Assembly (NCBI GenBank): GCA_013397695.1
Contig: VYZI01000205.1
Coordinates: 624,559-688,558, forward strand
Reading direction: 5' to 3'
DNA from: Centropus unirufus
Lineage: Eukaryota > Chordata > Aves > Cuculiformes > Centropidae
DNA: 64,000 bases
Below the pieces are notes generated by a model, which was not told the DNA's origin, searched no databases, and was given only the letters and a program-made list of their open reading frames with translations. Positions within the stretch are counted from its first letter, which is position 1, and each line of letters begins with the position of its first letter. Both the position numbers and the translations under genes were made by a program. Below, piece by piece: positions 14,720-25,575 of this stretch.

Positions 14720-15070
14720 TTCCCTTCCAAAAACCAGTCTTTGTTTGTTTGATCGTGTTTTTAAATGATCGAGTAACTTGTGAATACATTTTCTGATGAT
14801 TCCCACATCCTCCCAGCTGGAGAATGGTTCATGAACAGACTCCAAACTCTGTAAATGAGCTTGTTAGTCATAAGTCTTCAAACAGGCTTGATAAACAACT
14901 TTCAGCCTGCAGGATATTCATCAACCATTCTGTCTGCCTAGTCTCCTGACACTAATTTATTATTTACAATGAGATCCCTCTCCTAAATCACAGGTGATTG
15001 TTTCTTTTTCCTGATTAGCCATTTTATTATTTTTTTAAGGAGAAACAATGAAAAACAAATCACAAACAAG
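14720..15070. promoter_or_regulatory. Candidate conserved non-coding element (PRRX1 intron 1)
   Basis: This AT-rich, repeat-free block has many homeobox/forkhead-like words (TGTTTGTTTG, TTAATTTATTATTTACA, GATAAACAAC, TGATTAGCC). The call is based on texture only; conservation was not tested. Confidence 0.3.
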
Positions 15071-15699
15071 CAATGAGTCGCAAGCACATATTCCTGAGCA
15101 GCTCCCCTAGTTTCCACAAGATATATCAGCAGTTGTCCAAATGAAACAAACTGTAATTAAGGATCTTTTTTGGCCAAACCTTCAAGACCAGGCAATAGCC
15201 AAGAAAAAGAGCGTGACTGTCCCAACCAACTGCTGGGAATTTCAGTGCCTGCCGCCAAATGCTCCAGGGACCTTCCAGCTGACCAGCACGTGCTGCTTTC
15301 TGCATCCTTTGGGTTTGTGAAAAGCCCAAGCATCTCAAGAAGTTCAGGAGATCTGAATCTGTATGCAAATCTCTGCCGCTGGAAACCATTTCACCCCATG
15401 GATGGGTTCCCGCATCAAACACAACTCACCCCAAGGGCATGGGGTGCACATGGTGCACCTGAGCAGGAGGCGAGTTCCCTGCAGGAACAAACTTGCTGGA
15501 AGTTGCTCCAGTTCATGGAATGGGATCTCCTCAATGCTAATCAGTTAATTAACACAGAAGGTGGTCAATTCCAAAGGCAGATGAAAAAGTAATTTGCTGG
15601 GTGAAATGAAGGGGAAGGAGGATCTTCCCAAATCGCTGTTAAAGCCAAGTTGTTACATAACATGTATCCAGCAGATTCCAAAGCCCCTAATTAGGGGCC

Positions 15700-15795
15700 A
15701 GCATTTTACCAGGTTATATGGGTGGTAAAACTAAGGCACGGCGAGGTGAACTTGGCCAGGTTATGGCAGCAAGTATACAAAACAAAAGACCTCAA
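15700..15795 (+). mobile_element. Possible MIR-like remnant
   Basis: GGTAAAACTAAGGCACGGCG followed by AGGTGAACTTGGCCAGGT resembles the MIR core (GAAACTGAGGCACAGAGAGG, then the CTTGCCCAAGGT part). The match is weak and by eye only. Confidence 0.4.
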
Positions 15796-17981
15796 ATCTC
15801 TGCAGCCAAGGTAATAAAGCATTTTGGAGCAATAAAAGACAGCCTGGTTCATCCTTCAGGGACATCTCGACTGATGTTTGGAGGAAAAAAAGCCCCACTG
15901 TTTCAATTTAGATTTTGTGTGCAGGCCTTTCCTGGGCAGGCTGCTTCCAGCACCAGTAAATGCTGTGCCCTAAAAAAACACTGCCCTGCAGTACTTGCAA
16001 GCTGGGTGCTCGTACACTGCCCAGGGAACACAGGGAGCAGACAAATGCCCTTCCCATCAGGCTGTCTTGTGCGTGTGCTTAAAATCTAGCCCTATGTTTC
16101 CACCGCCACCCTGGCTCCCCATCCCCAATCCTTGCAGAGGTACAGACTCCGGTCAACTTTCAGAGTGGAAGCAGCAGGATTCAGAAATTGGGTCTAGACT
16201 CATCTTGAAAGCTGCGAAATCAACAACACATTTGGTCTGACAGCCTCAATACTGAACAAAGCCGTGCTACCAACTCGTGACTAGAGATAGCCACCCCAGT
16301 GCCAAAAGGGGAGCAAACAGGGTCAGGAAAGAGATACAGACTCATCGTAAGCTTTCTCCAGCATTGCCAGCATAGGACTTGTCCATCCCAAGGAAGACCT
16401 CGGTCTTCAGTTCCCAAATCTCCACTCCATACCTTCCAGTCAGGGGAAAAAGCAATGCTGCACAGGAGGCAGGAAAGTATAAAGTGTTACCAGCATTTCC
16501 AACCACGGGGTGGAAAGCACAGTAAAGCTTTACAGGAAACCAGCCCAGACTTCATGGGGACAGGAGCTGCCTGCAGAGCCACCGGCAAGGGCAGCCCTAT
16601 CTGCAGCACCAGGTCCAGAGCATTAACACTCTGTTCTCACTGTTACGGCTCAGGCACTTTTCCCTATTAAAGTCCAATCCATCCCCACAGAGCCCCAAGC
16701 TCACCAAGCTGACATGGAGAACTGAAGTCTTGTTGAAAGCTGATTTTTTTCCAAATACGGGTCGTATTAGCGAGACTTCAAAAAAAGATGACAATTTCTA
16801 GAGTACTGAGCAGGTGTTCATGGCTTCAATGGCTGCACCTCAGCCCAACTCACCCACCACTCATTTGGCAGCCACAAACACCACAAAACCAATAGCAAAT
16901 AGCAGTCTACTAAAGGTCCCCAGGGGTTCAAAACCTACCCAAACGTGACTGGTTCGGCATCTATTCTCTTGTAAGAGAAGAATGGAAGATACTTGGATGC
17001 TGCCTTCTGTATCTACCCACCCTTCTCCATCACCCCCTGACACCTTGCTTTGTTCCCAGCGTCTCTGGGACTGCTGGTACCTTCAGAGCTGAATGCTGTT
17101 CCACATTTGCCCACTCAGCAGCTATTTTGCCAGCAGTGGCAATTTTTTCTTCTTCCCACATGCACATGGCCACAGATAACTTTGGCTTTACTTTGGACAA
17201 GGAGGCCACATCTGCTGGTGGGCTCAGAGCAGGAAGCAATGTCCTCAGGCTCCTGATGAATTCCAGCTCTTGGTGCAAAACGGTTTTGCTGCTTGAGCAG
17301 CTCATTGAGACGTGGAGATGGTCCTAGCCAGATACTGAGCGGCTCTTTGGATGTTTGCCCTGCCCAGCAGTCTCACTGACTGGCTGGATTTTCTCCTGTA
17401 GGAAAATTTCTCTAGCCAGAAATGGGGGGAATTTTGGGTGGAATATGAACTGGATGCTGCAGTAGGATGTAGTGACTCGTTAACAGCACAGCTGGCTCCC
17501 TTCACCTCTCTTCTACCCTTCTCTTCCAGGAACACAAGGCACTAGGAGGTCCTGGACTGCCACTCCAAGGCAAATGTTCACTTCATACGGACACGACAAA
17601 TCTAGGCTGTCTGAGACAGTGCTTCAAACACTGGTGTAACCTTTTCTCAGCTTCTGGAGGTGAAAGAGGAGCACGGAAAGCTATGTAATCTGAAATAGAT
17701 GCTCCCTGGATTGCTCATCAGACCACTCTTTCCAGCTTTGGCCTTCCCAGGTTCATCCTTGCAGATGCCAGGCTCTCCATTGCAGGAGTCAGCCCTCTGC
17801 TTCGGCACCACTCCTCCCTTCCCTTCCCAACCAGCATCCTTTGGATGTTCTCATTCGAAAGAAACTTCTCTCAAAGCTATGCCACCTTCGTCACAGCAGA
17901 TAGGCAGTGCATCTCTGCCGAGCTTCCATCCCCACCCTCACAGCATCTTCCAGGGCTGCATGATAGAGACCAGCCACAACC

Positions 17982-18466
17982 NNNNNNNNNNNNNNNNNNN
18001 NNNNNNNNNNNNNNNNNNNNNNNNNNNNNNNNNNNNNNNNNNNNNNNNNNNNNNNNNNNNNNNNNNNNNNNNNNNNNNNNNNNNNNNNNNNNNNNNNNNN
18101 NNNNNNNNNNNNNNNNNNNNNNNNNNNNNNNNNNNNNNNNNNNNNNNNNNNNNNNNNNNNNNNNNNNNNNNNNNNNNNNNNNNNNNNNNNNNNNNNNNNN
18201 NNNNNNNNNNNNNNNNNNNNNNNNNNNNNNNNNNNNNNNNNNNNNNNNNNNNNNNNNNNNNNNNNNNNNNNNNNNNNNNNNNNNNNNNNNNNNNNNNNNN
18301 NNNNNNNNNNNNNNNNNNNNNNNNNNNNNNNNNNNNNNNNNNNNNNNNNNNNNNNNNNNNNNNNNNNNNNNNNNNNNNNNNNNNNNNNNNNNNNNNNNNN
18401 NNNNNNNNNNNNNNNNNNNNNNNNNNNNNNNNNNNNNNNNNNNNNNNNNNNNNNNNNNNNNNNNNN
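17982..18466. other. Assembly gap (485 N)
   Basis: It is a run of N bases. Reading frames drawn across it are meaningless. Confidence 1.
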
Positions 18467-19089
18467 GGTTCTGCCAGGAAACCTTTTGGGATTTCACCCC
18501 CCTTTGAGCTGTCTTCTCTCCTACCAGACCAGCCAGTGGGTTCAAAAGATATTTCCCACAAATGAGCATACAACTACTTTTTTTTTTGTGGGAATCAGAC
18601 TAAAAACCTATGCTATGTCCTCCACCCCCAGCACACAAGTTGAAACCTTTCTGTGTCCTGAGTGTAAAGCCGCGAGGACAGTTTAAATGGAAAATCAGAT
18701 CAGAGCCTGGGATGATAGCTCCCCCAGCCAGGGCTGGGATGAGTCTCACTTCATATTTCTGTAATCCACTCCAAAATCCAAGCCTCGTTTAGGAAAGGCG
18801 AGTAGGGTGGGGAACCAGCAATGCAGTGATTCATCCTCCCCAGAAACAGAGGCTTAAATCTGGAATATTGTGACACTTGGTAAATACTCGTGATGTACTT
18901 CATTATGCAATGGAGGCCCAGCAGGAGCACAGCTCCCTCAGGGCTAATTAATATGGGTTTCAAAAATGATTAAATATATCATAAACAACTTGCAACCAGG
19001 AATAAACACCTATAATCCCATCAAGCCATTCTGGTGATGTCAAAAACCATAGGAGCAAATTCATTTACCAGGAGAAAAAAAAAGAATAC

Positions 19090-19700
19090 AACCTCAAAGG
19101 AATTATGATCCTGTAATTCTGCGTCTGCCTTGTCAAACGCTTGACTCTCCCAGCCCCTTCTGCTTATATTCCGTCTGTGTTTTCGCTCTTCTTCCCAGGC
19201 TTTCTAATGTGACATATTTTAATGCATGTCACACCTCTGCTGAAGGGCAAAATTATCGTGCCCCTGACGGCAGACAGCAAAACTGTTTCATGCCTGTGTA
19301 GAAATATTCCAACGGCTCGAAAAAAATAATTTTTTTTATGACTCAAGGCTGCTGGTCAAGTCTTTAAACACTAATACTCATCGACTGGCATGCATATAAG
19401 CGGTCCATTGAATTGCATGCAATGACTCGTGTGAGCAAGGATTGCACAAATTAACCCTGAGATAATATTTTCCCATGCAATCACTGCTTTCTACACCATC
19501 AAAAGGATGGAAAATAGACTGGCTAGTAGTGGAAACTCGGTGCAGATGACAGAAAGCTGATGTTCATTAAAAGTGTTCTAGCAGTTTAGACAAAACCTTC
19601 AATTTTTACGAGAGATTTCAAAATTCAATTTTCACGGAAACATTTTCGTTATATAAAGAGCGAAAAAAAAAAGTAAAAACCTTCAGCAAAATCTTTTTCA
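19090..19700. promoter_or_regulatory. Candidate conserved non-coding element (PRRX1 intron 1)
   Basis: This AT-rich block keeps about 16 CpG dinucleotides by my count, unlike its neighbours. It contains palindromic TGCATGCA words (GGCATGCATATAAGCGG, AATTGCATGCAATG) and is free of recognisable repeats. CpG retention in AT-rich intronic DNA often marks constrained enhancers; conservation was not tested. Confidence 0.4.
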
Positions 19701-20295
19701 AATTAAAAAGCTGGAAGCTTGTGTGGATGGATTGAAAACACAAATACCATCGGCAAATTATGAGACCATGAGAAGCAGGAAGTAAAACTGATTATGATCA
19801 AAAATTAGTGAAATTCACAAACAAATAAAAGTCTGGTTTCACCCATGAAAAGGCAGGTGACATGGCCAACACTTGCAAACTGAATCACCCCCCACTTTTG
19901 AATTCAAATGGCCCTTTTTCCTTTGTTAATCACAGTATGCTGTCCTTTTTTCTTTGGTTCTTGATGCCTTTATTTGTACTTTTTTTAAGCCTCCAAGTTT
20001 ATGACGGAGTCACGTTTCCATCTTTTAACTGCACCCAGAAGCTTTAGAGGTTTATGTGAAAAACACAAAATATTTTTTTACTTCAAACTCTAGGATTCAG
20101 GGATGCCAGAAAAATAGCCAGCGCTGCGAGAGACTTGACAGAATAACCATGTGCCAACCAGTCTGAGAGTGAAATTCAATAGATACGCCCAAAAAACATA
20201 AATGGAAAGAAGTTAAACTTCCAACAATTGTTCTGATTCTGTTACTCAGCCCTTACTCCAGTGAGCACCACTTACTCTTCTTGCAAGAAGCCTCT

Positions 20296-20327
20296 AGGAT
20301 ACACACAGGATACACACAGGATACACT
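20296..20327. repeat. 11-bp tandem repeat, about 2.9 copies
   Basis: AGGATACACAC is repeated at 20296 and 20307, with a partial third copy at 20318. Confidence 0.9.
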
Positions 20328-21142
20328 GGCCTGTGGGCTTCTTCCACAAGAAAAAAGCAAGCGGTTGTATTTTTCACGCAGATAACATAAACACCAAGTG
20401 CCTTAAAAATAATCTTGTTCTGATCTTCTATTTTTCCATATCAGCTGCAGGAAGAGGAGGATCGGTTATGGAAAGTCTTAGACTTAGAAAGACTTTCTGG
20501 CAGCACCTTGCGAAGATGCTCACCCACAGCCCGTGGGCTGAAGGCTCCGGAGGGTCCCTTTGCTCACCCTGCCTTAGTGAGGACATCAGCAGTCCCCTCT
20601 TCCCACAGGTTCCCCCTTTGCCCAGCATCTGTGTAGGACAAGAGAGGAAGAAAATAGCTGCGAGATTTAATCAGCCTACCCTGCATTCCCCCCCTTCCTT
20701 TCTAGTCTTTTGTACATCCCTGCTCTAGCCTTTTGTACATCCGTGGTGGACAGACTCAGCACCTTCTGGGCATAAGGGCTGTTTTACTGACAAAAATGCC
20801 ACTTAGTAAAGAGAAAACAGAGGTTTGCAAAGTAGACCCTGCAGTTGTCCCTGGCGCTTCCTCTCGAGTTCACCCTCCGCGCGCCCCAACAGCCCAGAAA
20901 CACTTTTCACATTTCAAAGCAGTGGCACAGCTTTCCCATCAATTTTTATGAAGGCATATGGGATTTTTGGGTTGATTTTCTTTTTGGTTTTTTGGGGTTT
21001 TTTTTTTGTTATTGTTGTTATGGGTGGGGACCGCAGACAACCTCAGGACAGAAAAAAAAGAAAGGAAAAACAATTCAATATTTACACAAACCCTTGACTC
21101 CTGCAGCAACTTCACTTGTTCTGATTGAAAAGAGGCAATTAA

Positions 21143-21431
21143 AGCGTAAAGAACAGCCATGTGTGAGCAGACCAAAGGTCCTTCAGCTCAGGATCCTGTC
21201 TCAGACTGCCCGTATGGGTAGAGAAAGAGGATATAAGCGCAGGCAGTAATGGAGCGATCTCTGCTCCAGCTCATCCTTCCAGTCTCCAAGACCCACGGCT
21301 CCGGACTCTGCCTCCAAACACTGCTGCAGTGAGGAGCCATCCTCATTCCTCCTGGAATTTATCTTGTCCTTTCTTGAAATCTTTTCTATTTCTGATCTCT
21401 GCAAAATCCTGAAGCAACAAGTTCCATCACC
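21143..21431 (-). mobile_element. Ancient amniote CR1/L3-like LINE remnant
   Basis: The plus strand reads GTAAAGAACAGCCATGTG, AGCAGACCAAAGGTCC and CAGGATCCTGTCTCAGACTG, then further on ATTTATCTTGTCCTTTCTTG and AACAAGTTCCATC. This is the order of landmarks in the old LINE copies common in turtle, crocodile and bird genomes (reverse complement of their 3' end). A 20-A run (21432-21451) flanks the truncated side. Confidence 0.7.
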
Positions 21432-21451
21432 AAAAAAAAAAAAAAAAAAAA
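21432..21451. repeat. Poly(A) run, 20 A
   Basis: It is an uninterrupted run of 20 A on the plus strand, next to the old LINE remnant. Confidence 0.95.
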
Positions 21452-22909
21452 GAAAGGTGCCAGCTCAAAAAGCCCTTCCTTATACTCTCAACACGCTGCC
21501 CGAGAAAAGGGGGCTGAAGCCAACACCAACCCAGACTGAGCGAAGAAAACTCATCTCCTCCCTGCCTCCCCGGCGGGGTTTGTGCTTCCTTGGGAAGGAG
21601 CAGCAGTACCAAGGGGTTGCAATGCCCGCTGAGAAGCTGTGGGGTGCTGCAGGCAGCCACGTCCCAGCTTTAATCACGAACCAGCCCTGACAGCCCGATG
21701 CCAGCCTGGGAGAGAAAGTGGAGCCCAAAACTGCCATCACTTTTATATGGAATAGTAATTAAAGGACAGTAATAATTCCAATAAGAAGAACTCAGGCACA
21801 TACTGGATGAAAGCCGGGTTTATTCACTCCTCACAAAAGAAATATGAGCATAATAATTTTTCTTTAGCTGCTCATTCTTTCCCTGCAGCATTTTAGAAGC
21901 CATCAACAGCCAGACTGAAATAAACCAACAAAAAAAAAGCAGAGGTAAAAAATTCCATACTAAAAAGAAAGAAAAAAAGGTAACAGATTACCAGCTCTGG
22001 ATTTGGAGAATTAACCTTACTCAGAGACAAGAGCTCTGGTAACCCATAGGAACCCATAGGCCACCGGCAGGTTTTGTGCCACGCTCAAAGGGCATAAGAG
22101 CAATAGGAGCCGTTTGCCTTTGCTGGGAGGCTGAGGGGATCCCCTCTGCTGAGCTGGGACCTGCATTTTCATCCCAGTTTTAGCTGAGGTTAGCAAAAGC
22201 CCTGCTACTTAAGCGAGAGTTGGTTGTATCTTAACAGGTGGTTTTGCAATGAGGAGGAACTCAGACTGCAAACTTCTTTGCTGAACGGCAGAGGTAAAGA
22301 AGTTTGCTGTGAATTCTGTCAGCTTTTAGGCTATGGTTTTCAGAGCTACAAGTTGAACCAAAGTCAATGAGAGTGACAGCTTTGTAAGACCACTGAAAAA
22401 TCAGCTCCTCAATAAGCCTACAGTTCTCCCTGTAAATATTACAATCACAGCTACTCTTAGAGATACTGGATTTTTTCTTTTTAATAGGATAAATATTTTC
22501 TTCTGAAACCATTTCAAATGAATTAGTGGTGAGATAGCTCCTTCCATCTCAAATGTCCAAATACCACCTTTTGTCATTTCTATATCAAACTTTCCCCCTT
22601 AATTTTGTATTATATAAAGAGCTTCAGTAACTAGGCTTTTCACTTCTGTTTGAGACAGAACTCAGTGACAGCTGAGCTGACTTTACCCCAGGTTGGAAGA
22701 ACATTTTTAGTATTCTTACGACATTCCATGGTTTCTCCAATTGCCTTTTACCTTCTCTCCCTTAGTAGCATAGAGAATAACTGAGCCCTGTGTTAGCTTT
22801 TCCACTATACCAGCTCTCATTGCTCACCAAGGAATGCTCACACCCCTGTTGCACTGCCTACCTGCAGCACAGTCCCTTTCCTGCATGGATAGCAAAACTT
22901 CACAGAACA

Positions 22910-22990
22910 CATGAAATAGGTGGGGAAATTGAGGCACAGAGACTTCATGGAATCTGCTAAACGCATCAGCTGAAGAGTCAGAAAGCCCCG
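22910..22990 (+). mobile_element. Possible MIR SINE remnant
   Basis: TAGGTGGGGAAATTGAGGCA followed by CAGAGACTTCATGG resembles the conserved MIR segment (GGGGAAACTGAGGCACAGAG). Flanks are too decayed to define the ends. Confidence 0.5.
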
Positions 22991-23826
22991 GTGACAGCTC
23001 TGCCCAATAAACCAGGCGGGATTTATATCTAGTATTTATTTTTTTGCTTACTTTCAAACACTTTTAAAACTTTCTAACTCACCGCCACCGCATTTAAAAA
23101 AATTACAGCAGTAGCAGAACTTCTAGATTATATGAAGCTGTAGTTTGGTCTCTACCTGGCAATGCTGGTTGGGAAATGCACCCATGGAGTGGAGTTTTTG
23201 GACCGTTTCATGCTCCAAGAGCAGGGTGGGTATTGGGGAAACACAGACCCTCTTTTCCCGGCTGAGAGAGCTGGCTCCAGAGAGCCCACCAGCTGGCAAG
23301 GAGCAGTATCAGGAATAAATCGGGTCCAAATAAAATATGATAAACGAAACCAGGGGAAAACAGAAGGGAAAACAAGAGTTATCTGTGTAAGTTGTTGGTT
23401 AATATCTCAGGGAGCAGGACGGCAACACAGGGGGGCTGAATCGACAGGAGCAACGATAACCGCCTTCTCCGCTAAAATATACACCCTTGGGGTCAGAAAT
23501 TGCATTTTTGCGGGTCCTGGGAAGGGATATTTTTTAACGCAGTCTCCCACCCCGGCTCTCCGCGAGGGAGCGAAGCCACTCCGGTCCCCGCGCCCCGCTG
23601 CTCCGCTCCCGGCCGCTCCCACCGGAGCGGTGATGCTTCCCCGCCCGGACAAAACGCCTCGCCGGGTAAGGCTCGGGGATGCCACGGGCGGTGGTGGAAG
23701 GACCGGCTGCTTTTTGGAAGCTACCCTCTTTCCCAGCCCGGTTTCCTTTAGGAAGTACCGAGAAAGCCACGTCGAATCCGCGGCGGAAAGCTGGTCAGAG
23801 GCGGCTACCGGCGACAAGCAGAAAAA

Positions 23827-23899
23827 AAAGAAAAACCGAAAAGCGAACGAAAATCGCAATTGCAATTGGCGATTTTCGTTCGCTTTTCGGTTTTTCTTT
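23827..23899. repeat. Near-perfect 73-bp palindrome (31-bp inverted arms, 11-nt centre)
   Basis: Positions 23827-23857 are the exact reverse complement of 23869-23899 (31 of 31 bases). The 11-nt centre (23858-23868) is the 10-bp palindrome AATTGCAATT plus one extra G, so the whole element could fold into one hairpin with a single bulged base. The arms contain several CpGs (CCGAAAAGCGAACG) and are AT-rich compared with the GC-rich island around them. The bases outside (A at 23826, C at 23900) no longer pair. The element lies in PRRX1 intron 1, about 1.0 kb beyond the donor. No target-site duplication or similarity to a known transposon terminus was recognised. Confidence 0.95.
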
Positions 23900-24448
23900 C
23901 CAACTTCCACGGGGCAGCCCCCGGCCCGCCCCCGGCCCAGGATGGGAGGCTCAGAGCCCGTGTCTGCAAGCCCCGTCCTCTGCCCAGGACTGCCCTTACC
24001 CACTACGAAAATCACAGCCAGTCCGTGCGACCGGGGAGGCATACACATATATTTTATGTGTATGTATATTTTGTAACAGAAGGCAGAGGGAGAGCCTGGA
24101 AGGGTTTGCTGGCCCTGCACACCCACACCCCCCTTTTCCCGACAATGCTGCCCTTCGAAAGTGGCCAGCGGCGTTTGGAAAATGCCCCACCCAGCACCCA
24201 ATGGGGCTGTTTCACGGCAGCTTGAATTCCCCAGGCAGAATCCCCGTTCGGACGAGCAGGTCGGAGACAGGTCTGCACCCTGCCCTCCCCACAGGGACGG
24301 GATCAAGCCCACACCGGGAATACCGGGACTCGGGGACCGACGGCTCCGCTTTGGAGCCGCGCACGCATCCTCGGGCTCTTCGCGATGCTGCGGGTGAATC
24401 TTTGGACTGGACGATCGTCCGGCTCCGACGGGCCGGAGGGACGGGCGG

Positions 24449-24511
24449 ATCACAGAATCATAGCATAGCATCGTTAAGGTTGGGAAAGACCTCTAAGATC
24501 ATCAAGATCAT
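24449..24511 (-). mobile_element. CR1 LINE 3'-end fragment in PRRX1 intron 1
   Basis: The plus strand reads ATCACAGAATCATAG followed by GTTAAGGTTGGGAAAGACCT and CTAAGATCATCAAG, which is the reverse complement of the 3' terminus of bird CR1 retrotransposons. Only the last 60 bp or so remain, the usual severe 5' truncation. It lies 414 bp into intron 1, inside the CpG island. Confidence 0.85.
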
Positions 24512-24512
24512 C

Positions 24513-24558
24513 AGAGGGAGGGAGGATGGATGGAAGGAAGGATGGATGGATGGAGGGA
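24513..24558. repeat. GGAT/GGAA-type microsatellite
   Basis: This is a short interrupted run of GGAG, GGAT and GGAA tetranucleotides directly abutting the truncated 5' side of the CR1 fragment. Confidence 0.85.
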
Positions 24559-24918
24559 CGGAGCCGCCTGCCGCGCCTTGCCCCGTCCAGTCAAATCCCC
24601 GGCAGCGATGGAAGAGGGGGCTCAGCCCAATCCTGCCCGCCCCGGCTCCCAGGGCTGCTCTCCCCCTGCTCTCCCGAAGGGATTCGGAGCAGCGCGGCGC
24701 GGGCTCCGACGGGCGCGGCTCGGCAGCAAAGAGCACCTCGCCGCTCTCCCTTTCCCGGGATGCGAACGGGGGGAAAAGCAAGCACTTTCGCACGCCAGCC
24801 CCGCCGAGGCCAGGGAGATCGCGGCGTCCCCTCACGGCGTGCGGCGGGGGCGGCTCCGCTCCATCCCGGGCGCGCGGCGCATCCTCGCCCCGGGGATGCT
24901 CGGGACGGGGTCCCCCGC

Positions 24919-24924
24919 ACTTAC
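24919..24924 (-). other. PRRX1: PRRX1 exon 1 splice donor
   Basis: The minus strand reads GGACA followed by GTAAGT, a full consensus 5' splice site, exactly where homology to PRRX1 stops. Reading through it gives non-homologous sequence. Confidence 0.92.
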
Positions 24925-25165
24925 TGTCCTGCTGCGGGGTGTCGCTGCCGCTGGTCAGCCCGGGGGACTCCAACAAGCTCCGGCCGGGCTCGCCGGCCCC
25001 CTCCTCCGCCTGGGCGGCCACCATGTCGCCCGCCTCCTCCAGGTCCAGCAGGTGACTCACGGAGAAGTTCTTCTTGGCTTGTAAATTGTCCAGGCCGGCG
25101 GGGCCGTCGAGGCGGGCGGGCAGCAGCGCCTGCCTCTCCATGGCGTGGGCATAGCTGGATGCCAT
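24925..25165 (-). CDS. PRRX1: PRRX1 coding exon 1 (partial gene; homeodomain exons outside window)
   Basis: This exon encodes the N-terminal 80 residues of PRRX1 (PRX1/MHOX), a paired-related homeodomain transcription factor that acts in the nucleus of limb-bud and craniofacial mesenchyme. The minus-strand frame starts MASSYAHAMERQ and contains the family-diagnostic stretches LQAKKNFSVSHLLDLEEAGD (about residues 28-47) and SLLESPGLTSGSDTPQQD (about 63-80). The start was chosen because the N-terminal length matches the family and the context is strong (A at -3, G at +4). The exon ends after 80 codons plus one base (A) at a consensus donor GTAAGT, so codon 81 is split, as expected for the Asn that follows QQD in the family. 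The homeodomain and C-terminal OAR region are encoded by later exons that were not found between 1 and 24924. The paralogue PRRX2 was considered; the start and the DMVAAQ segment fit PRRX1 better, and the neighbouring GORAB agrees with PRRX1. Confidence 0.96.
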
Positions 25166-25334
25166 GATGGCGAGCGGGGGCTTTTCTGCCCTCGCCCCCC
25201 GCGGGCGACCACCGCCCCCGCTCCCCCCCAGCCGCTTCGAGGGGGCGATGCGCAAGGACCGGCAAACGGGACGGGACGAGGGGGGGCAAACGGGACCCGA
25301 CGGCGGCGGGAGGGGAAGCCTGAAGGAGAGCGGG

Positions 25335-25341
25335 CTTAAAA
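25335..25341 (-). promoter_or_regulatory. Weak TATA-like element upstream of PRRX1
   Basis: The minus strand reads TTTTAAG within otherwise very GC-rich DNA, about 170 bp upstream of the PRRX1 start codon. If used, transcription would start near 25305-25310. It is only an A/T-rich hexamer resembling a TATA box, so this is a guess. Confidence 0.2.
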
Positions 25342-25439
25342 CATGCCGGAGGGGAGATGCGGCGCGGCCGGCTCGGGGCGCCGGGAGCTGCCGCCGGCCG
25401 GGAGGCGCAGGGTGGCTGTGGGGCCGCTGGGGCGGGTGC

Positions 25440-25575
25440 GCCCCGTCCCTCCGCCTCCGCTGCCGGCGCTCCCCTCCCTCTCTCCCACCCTCCCTGCCTC
25501 TTTCCCTGCCTCCCTTTTTCCTTCCTCGCCTCCCTCCGTCCCTGCCTCCCTCCGCTCCTCCCCTCCAACCCGCAC
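25440..25575. repeat. Polypyrimidine (plus) / polypurine (minus) tract upstream of PRRX1 exon 1
   Basis: The plus strand is almost continuous C and T, with CCCTCC, TCCCTGCC and TTTCC repeats from about 25470 to 25570. The minus strand, the PRRX1 coding strand, is therefore purine-rich. Such tracts near promoters can bind GA/CT-binding zinc-finger proteins and can form triplex DNA; neither is demonstrated here. Confidence 0.8.

Larger units (their letters stand above)
1..24924 (-). other. PRRX1: PRRX1 intron 1 (5' part, runs out of the window)
   Basis: All sequence below the exon 1 donor belongs to intron 1, which is at least 24.9 kb here. I looked for the homeodomain exons (KKRKQRRNRTTF and WFQNRRAK type signatures on the minus strand) and found none. 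The 485-bp N gap at 17982-18466 is the only place one could hide. The contents are unique non-coding DNA with short tandem repeats, old LINE/MIR-like pieces, a GC-rich spot with a CTCF-like site (10.4-10.6 kb) and candidate conserved elements at 14.7-15.1 and 19.1-19.7 kb. Open frames here (for example 9372-9929 minus, 5334-5819 plus) have no recognisable similarity and look like chance. Confidence 0.85.

Noticed and set aside
17699..18565. 288-aa plus-strand frame and its counterparts across the gap
   Set aside because: Most of its length is the N run of the assembly gap.
23162..24076. 304-aa plus-strand frame
   Set aside because: It runs through the GC-rich PRRX1 intron and across the palindrome, which reads as mirrored Lys/Asn and Phe/Arg stretches. 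It has no domain and is stop-poor because of composition.
23679..25055. 458-aa plus-strand frame
   Set aside because: It is antisense to PRRX1 exon 1 inside the CpG island, with low-complexity Pro/Arg/Gly content and no recognisable family.
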